Part shown: positions 22,006-24,227 of the stretch, piece after piece
Position numbering within the stretch: the first letter of the stretch is position 1
How the letters are laid out: each line of letters opens with the position of its first letter
Virus record (IMG/VR): IMGVR_UViG_3300032299_000968
Span: 1-24,227 of that record
DNA from: a virus
Length of the DNA: 24,227 nt
Reading direction: 5' to 3' (one strand)
Made by a program: the position numbers and the translations under genes
The notes under the pieces: generated by a model
Told to the model about the DNA's origin: nothing
The model's database searches: none
The model's input: the letters and a program-made list of their open reading frames with translations, nothing else

Positions 22006-23823
22006 TTATCTGTTAACTAAACTAATTGATTTATCGTCAATCATTGTGACTGATATGTCAGCATCTCTAATTGTAATAATCTGACCTCTTAATGGAAGAA
22101 TATCTTTGTCTTGTGGCACTGCGGTTATTTTTAATGTTGTTCCACCATCATTAAATGCTGTTGGTGCAAAATTTGTTAGAATAATTTTTCCTGTAGCATA
22201 ATCAATTGTTCCTGCATTATTTGATACTGCTATGTTTTCAATGCCCAATACTCTGTAAATACGAATTATGCCATTGTTGTCTTCTAAAAAACAATTTGAA
22301 AATCCACCAAAAGTAAATGAATTTGATGTGATCTTATTACCCACACCACTTGGATGCGTTGATGGTCTACCATTTGTCGAATTGTCTATTGGATTTGAAA
22401 ACCCAATTTCATACCTTGTGCCAACACCTAATTGAATATCAACTTCTTTTCTCATCTGTGCTGTAGTGACGCTACTTAAAATTGATCTCTCAGTAACATC
22501 AATTAGTCTAGACAATTTAGAGTATCTAAAATATTTGGAGAACTGATTTATTTCGTTCAAATTATATGATTTAATTGTGTCGATTACCAGCTGTTTAACT
22601 TCAGCCGCACTTAAAATTGTTGTGTCCGACTGATACTTTACAGTTGCATTGATAATAATAAATATATACTCGGGGTCAACAATTTCTGTAGAAACAGTTA
22701 AAATCTTTTTGGGTTTAAGTACAGAATTAATTAAATTGAGTTTTTCTGTTGCAGTCAATACATCACCTGTTGTTGGTTTGACTGCAATGAATACTTTTCC
22801 AAATGTTGGTGGATCATTATCTTCACCACCCCACACAACGCAAGAATCTACTGTCGCTTGCTGTAACATTAGCGTTTTATAATCATCGGCTGTTACTACA
22901 CGATTCTGTGCCTCATATGCTTTTGGAGCATTGAATTTAATTTGATTGACTGTTTCTCTGTCAGAACCACCAGCGGCTGGATCAGATGCAACGAATGTAA
23001 TTGAAGTAACATTATTGATTGCATCTGTATATGTTAATGATTCAATGTCATTGGCTGAAGATCCATTAGATACAAGATATTCAAAAACAACAATATTACC
23101 TGCATCTAATGCTACACCAAAAACGCCATCGCCAAATTTAATTTCAAATTGACCATCTTCCACTTCTTCGATGTAATAAACTCTTGTTGTATTTGTAACT
23201 TCAGTTAAATTCGTAACTTTTGAAAATGTTCTTGTTGTACTATCAACTGAAGAATTTAAAACGCTAACAGTCAATGTTGATGTATCTACGTCTTTATTTG
23301 GAATTAAAAATCTTTGATCCGAATCATTCAGATTTACAGAATATCTTCTATTAATATATCTTCCCTCTTTGAGAGACATTGTTGCGCTATAAACTCCAGA
23401 TGTTGGCGTGACAATAACCGAACTTGTATTTAAAAAGTTAAATGCTTTTCCATCTACTAAACCCCTAAAAGAAGTGTATGCAGGAATAGTCACACTTGTT
23501 GGAGAACCAGTGACAGTTAAAGTTGCAGTTCCGCTAATAGATGCAGATGTGACTGAGCGTGGTGTGTAGTTTAAAGACTTTGCTAAGTTGACAACAGAAT
23601 TTCTTTTTTGTGCTGTCGGCAAGAATGCTTCAGCGGCTACCATGTTGAGGTAGAATGAATTATAGTATGTGTTATAAGCTAACAAGTCCAACAAAACATT
23701 GAGTCCAGAACCTTCAAAGTTATAGTCTCTGAATTGATCCTGTGCTTGTAGGTAAGATTTAAAGTTACTTTTTATTCCTTGAAAATCTAACGCATCTAGT
23801 TTTAAATTATTGTCCGATGCCAT
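22006..23823 (-). CDS. gp6: Baseplate wedge protein gp6
   Basis: A 605-residue protein, close in size to T4 gp6 (660). The N-terminal segment DFQGIKSNFKSYLQAQDQFR then YNFEGSGLNVLLDLLAYNTY (13-53) with MVAAEAFLPTAQKR (61-74) and LAKSLNYTPRS is the usual opening of gp6/J-like baseplate proteins. Later landmarks are EDGQFEIKFGDGVFGVALDAG (about 222-242) and the NRVVTADDYKTLMLQQ segment (about 310-325), the most conserved part of the J-like family. gp6 links wedges into the ring of the baseplate. Its ATG overlaps the gp25 stop (TAATG), with GAGGA upstream inside gp25. The gp7-like gene starts 3 bases after its stop, giving the T4-type order 25-6-7. Confidence 0.93.
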   Translation of the reverse strand: MASDNNLKLDALDFQGIKSNFKSYLQAQDQFRDYNFEGSGLNVLLDLLAYNTYYNSFYLNMVAAEAFLPTAQKRNSVVNLAKSLNYTPRSVTSASISGTATLTVTGSPTSVTIPAYTSFRGLVDGKAFNFLNTSSVIVTPTSGVYSATMSLKEGRYINRRYSVNLNDSDQRFLIPNKDVDTSTLTVSVLNSSVDSTTRTFSKVTNLTEVTNTTRVYYIEEVEDGQFEIKFGDGVFGVALDAGNIVVFEYLVSNGSSANDIESLTYTDAINNVTSITFVASDPAAGGSDRETVNQIKFNAPKAYEAQNRVVTADDYKTLMLQQATVDSCVVWGGEDNDPPTFGKVFIAVKPTTGDVLTATEKLNLINSVLKPKKILTVSTEIVDPEYIFIIINATVKYQSDTTILSAAEVKQLVIDTIKSYNLNEINQFSKYFRYSKLSRLIDVTERSILSSVTTAQMRKEVDIQLGVGTRYEIGFSNPIDNSTNGRPSTHPSGVGNKITSNSFTFGGFSNCFLEDNNGIIRIYRVLGIENIAVSNNAGTIDYATGKIILTNFAPTAFNDGGTTLKITAVPQDKDILPLRGQIITIRDADISVTMIDDKSISLVNR

Positions 23824-24206
23824 TATGCTGTCCTCTTGATTGTTGTTTGTAGACCTGAAATACCAGTCGCATTTTTAATAGTGTATTCCAACTTGATATC
23901 AAATCCATCATCCGAGTAGTTAACTTTTATGTCTTTTAAAGTTATACGCTTTTCATATTTTTCAATGTCAATTTTAAGACTATTTCTAAGTTCATATAAT
24001 GTAAATGCGCCATTTCTAGAGAACAGATAATTCTTAACATTACTACCATAGTCAGGCATAAATGGTCGTGTGCCTTTTGGTGTATTAATTAAATTAGACA
24101 AAGCCCTTTTAATCGCAACTTCATTTGTGATGGGACGAACGTCACCAGTCACAGGATGAGGTGTGAAATCTAAAGGTAAATCTTTATAAAAAGTAATATC
24201 TGCCAT
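23823..24206 (-). CDS. gp25: Baseplate wedge protein gp25 (GPW/gp25 family)
   Basis: A 127-residue protein, the usual length for the family (T4 gp25 is 132). The conserved sequence includes LDFTPHPVTGDVRPITNEVA then IKRALSNLI (13-40), RPFMPDYGSNVKNYLF (47-62) and the C-terminal strand segment DGFDIKLEYTIKN. gp25 is a sheath-like wedge protein that helps start sheath assembly on the baseplate, in the complex with gp6 and gp53. The start follows an exact late promoter box by only about 10 bases, with no clear Shine-Dalgarno sequence (AAAGAAAAAA precedes the ATG). The stop overlaps the gp6 start as TAATG, so gp6 translation is probably coupled to it. Confidence 0.93.
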   Translation of the reverse strand: MADITFYKDLPLDFTPHPVTGDVRPITNEVAIKRALSNLINTPKGTRPFMPDYGSNVKNYLFSRNGAFTLYELRNSLKIDIEKYEKRITLKDIKVNYSDDGFDIKLEYTIKNATGISGLQTTIKRTA

Positions 24207-24216
24207 TTTTTTCTTT

Positions 24217-24224
24217 TATTTATA
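24217..24224 (-). promoter_or_regulatory. T4-type late promoter box for gp25 (exact)
   Basis: The minus strand reads TATAAATA exactly, just before gp25. The predicted transcript start near 24211 lies about 5 bases before the ATG, so the leader would be almost absent. It probably opens the baseplate transcription unit, although read-through from genes beyond the right edge cannot be excluded. Confidence 0.65.
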
Positions 24225-24227
24225 TCT

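Overview
The window is a piece of the virion-structure region of a T4-like tailed phage (myovirus) with AT-rich DNA. The assignment rests on a run of recognisable T4-type tail and neck genes: gp25, gp6, a gp7-like protein, gp8, a DUF4815-type giant protein, gp13 and the start of gp14. Exact T4-type late promoter boxes (TATAAATA) lie in front of several of them. The sugar genes (heptose-phosphatase-like, family 9 glycosyltransferase-like, carbamoyltransferase) suggest a Gram-negative host. The long modular beta-rich tail proteins resemble those of aquatic T4-like phages such as cyanophages and pelagiphages. Genus and host cannot be read from the window.

Layout. Almost everything is on the minus strand, so transcription runs from 24227 towards 1. 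First comes the baseplate block (24206 to 9671): gp25, gp6, a gp7-like wedge protein, a LamG/lectin-like ORF, gp8, a 2050-residue tail protein and a small coiled-coil protein. Next is the fibre/adhesin block (9668 to 5699): a repeat-rich tail fibre, two small proteins, and a glycine-rich protein with about 74 cysteines. Then comes a modification cassette (5685 to 1873): cupin, GT9-like glycosyltransferase, O-carbamoyltransferase and 2-oxoglutarate/Fe(II) oxygenase. The neck genes gp13 and gp14 (851 to 1) close the window. Two genes run the other way (963 to 1876), a 56-residue protein and a HAD phosphatase, behind a sigma70-like promoter. They meet the oxygenase gene tail to tail, with the two stop codons overlapping.

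How it may work together. The baseplate and fibre genes build the host-contact apparatus. The cassette directly follows the Cys/Gly-rich adhesin gene with little spacing, so it is probably expressed late with it. A heptose-phosphatase-like HAD, a heptosyltransferase-family GT and a carbamoyltransferase together suggest that the phage makes or transfers a carbamoylated sugar, perhaps a heptose, onto its own virion or the host surface. That is inference. The other notable points are a Calx-beta-like domain split between the gp7-like gene and the following ORF, a LamG domain apparently inserted into another LamG domain, and beta modules shared between separate tail genes. No tRNA, CRISPR array, insertion sequence, attachment site or convincing terminator was seen, and no gene-free stretch exceeds about 115 bases.
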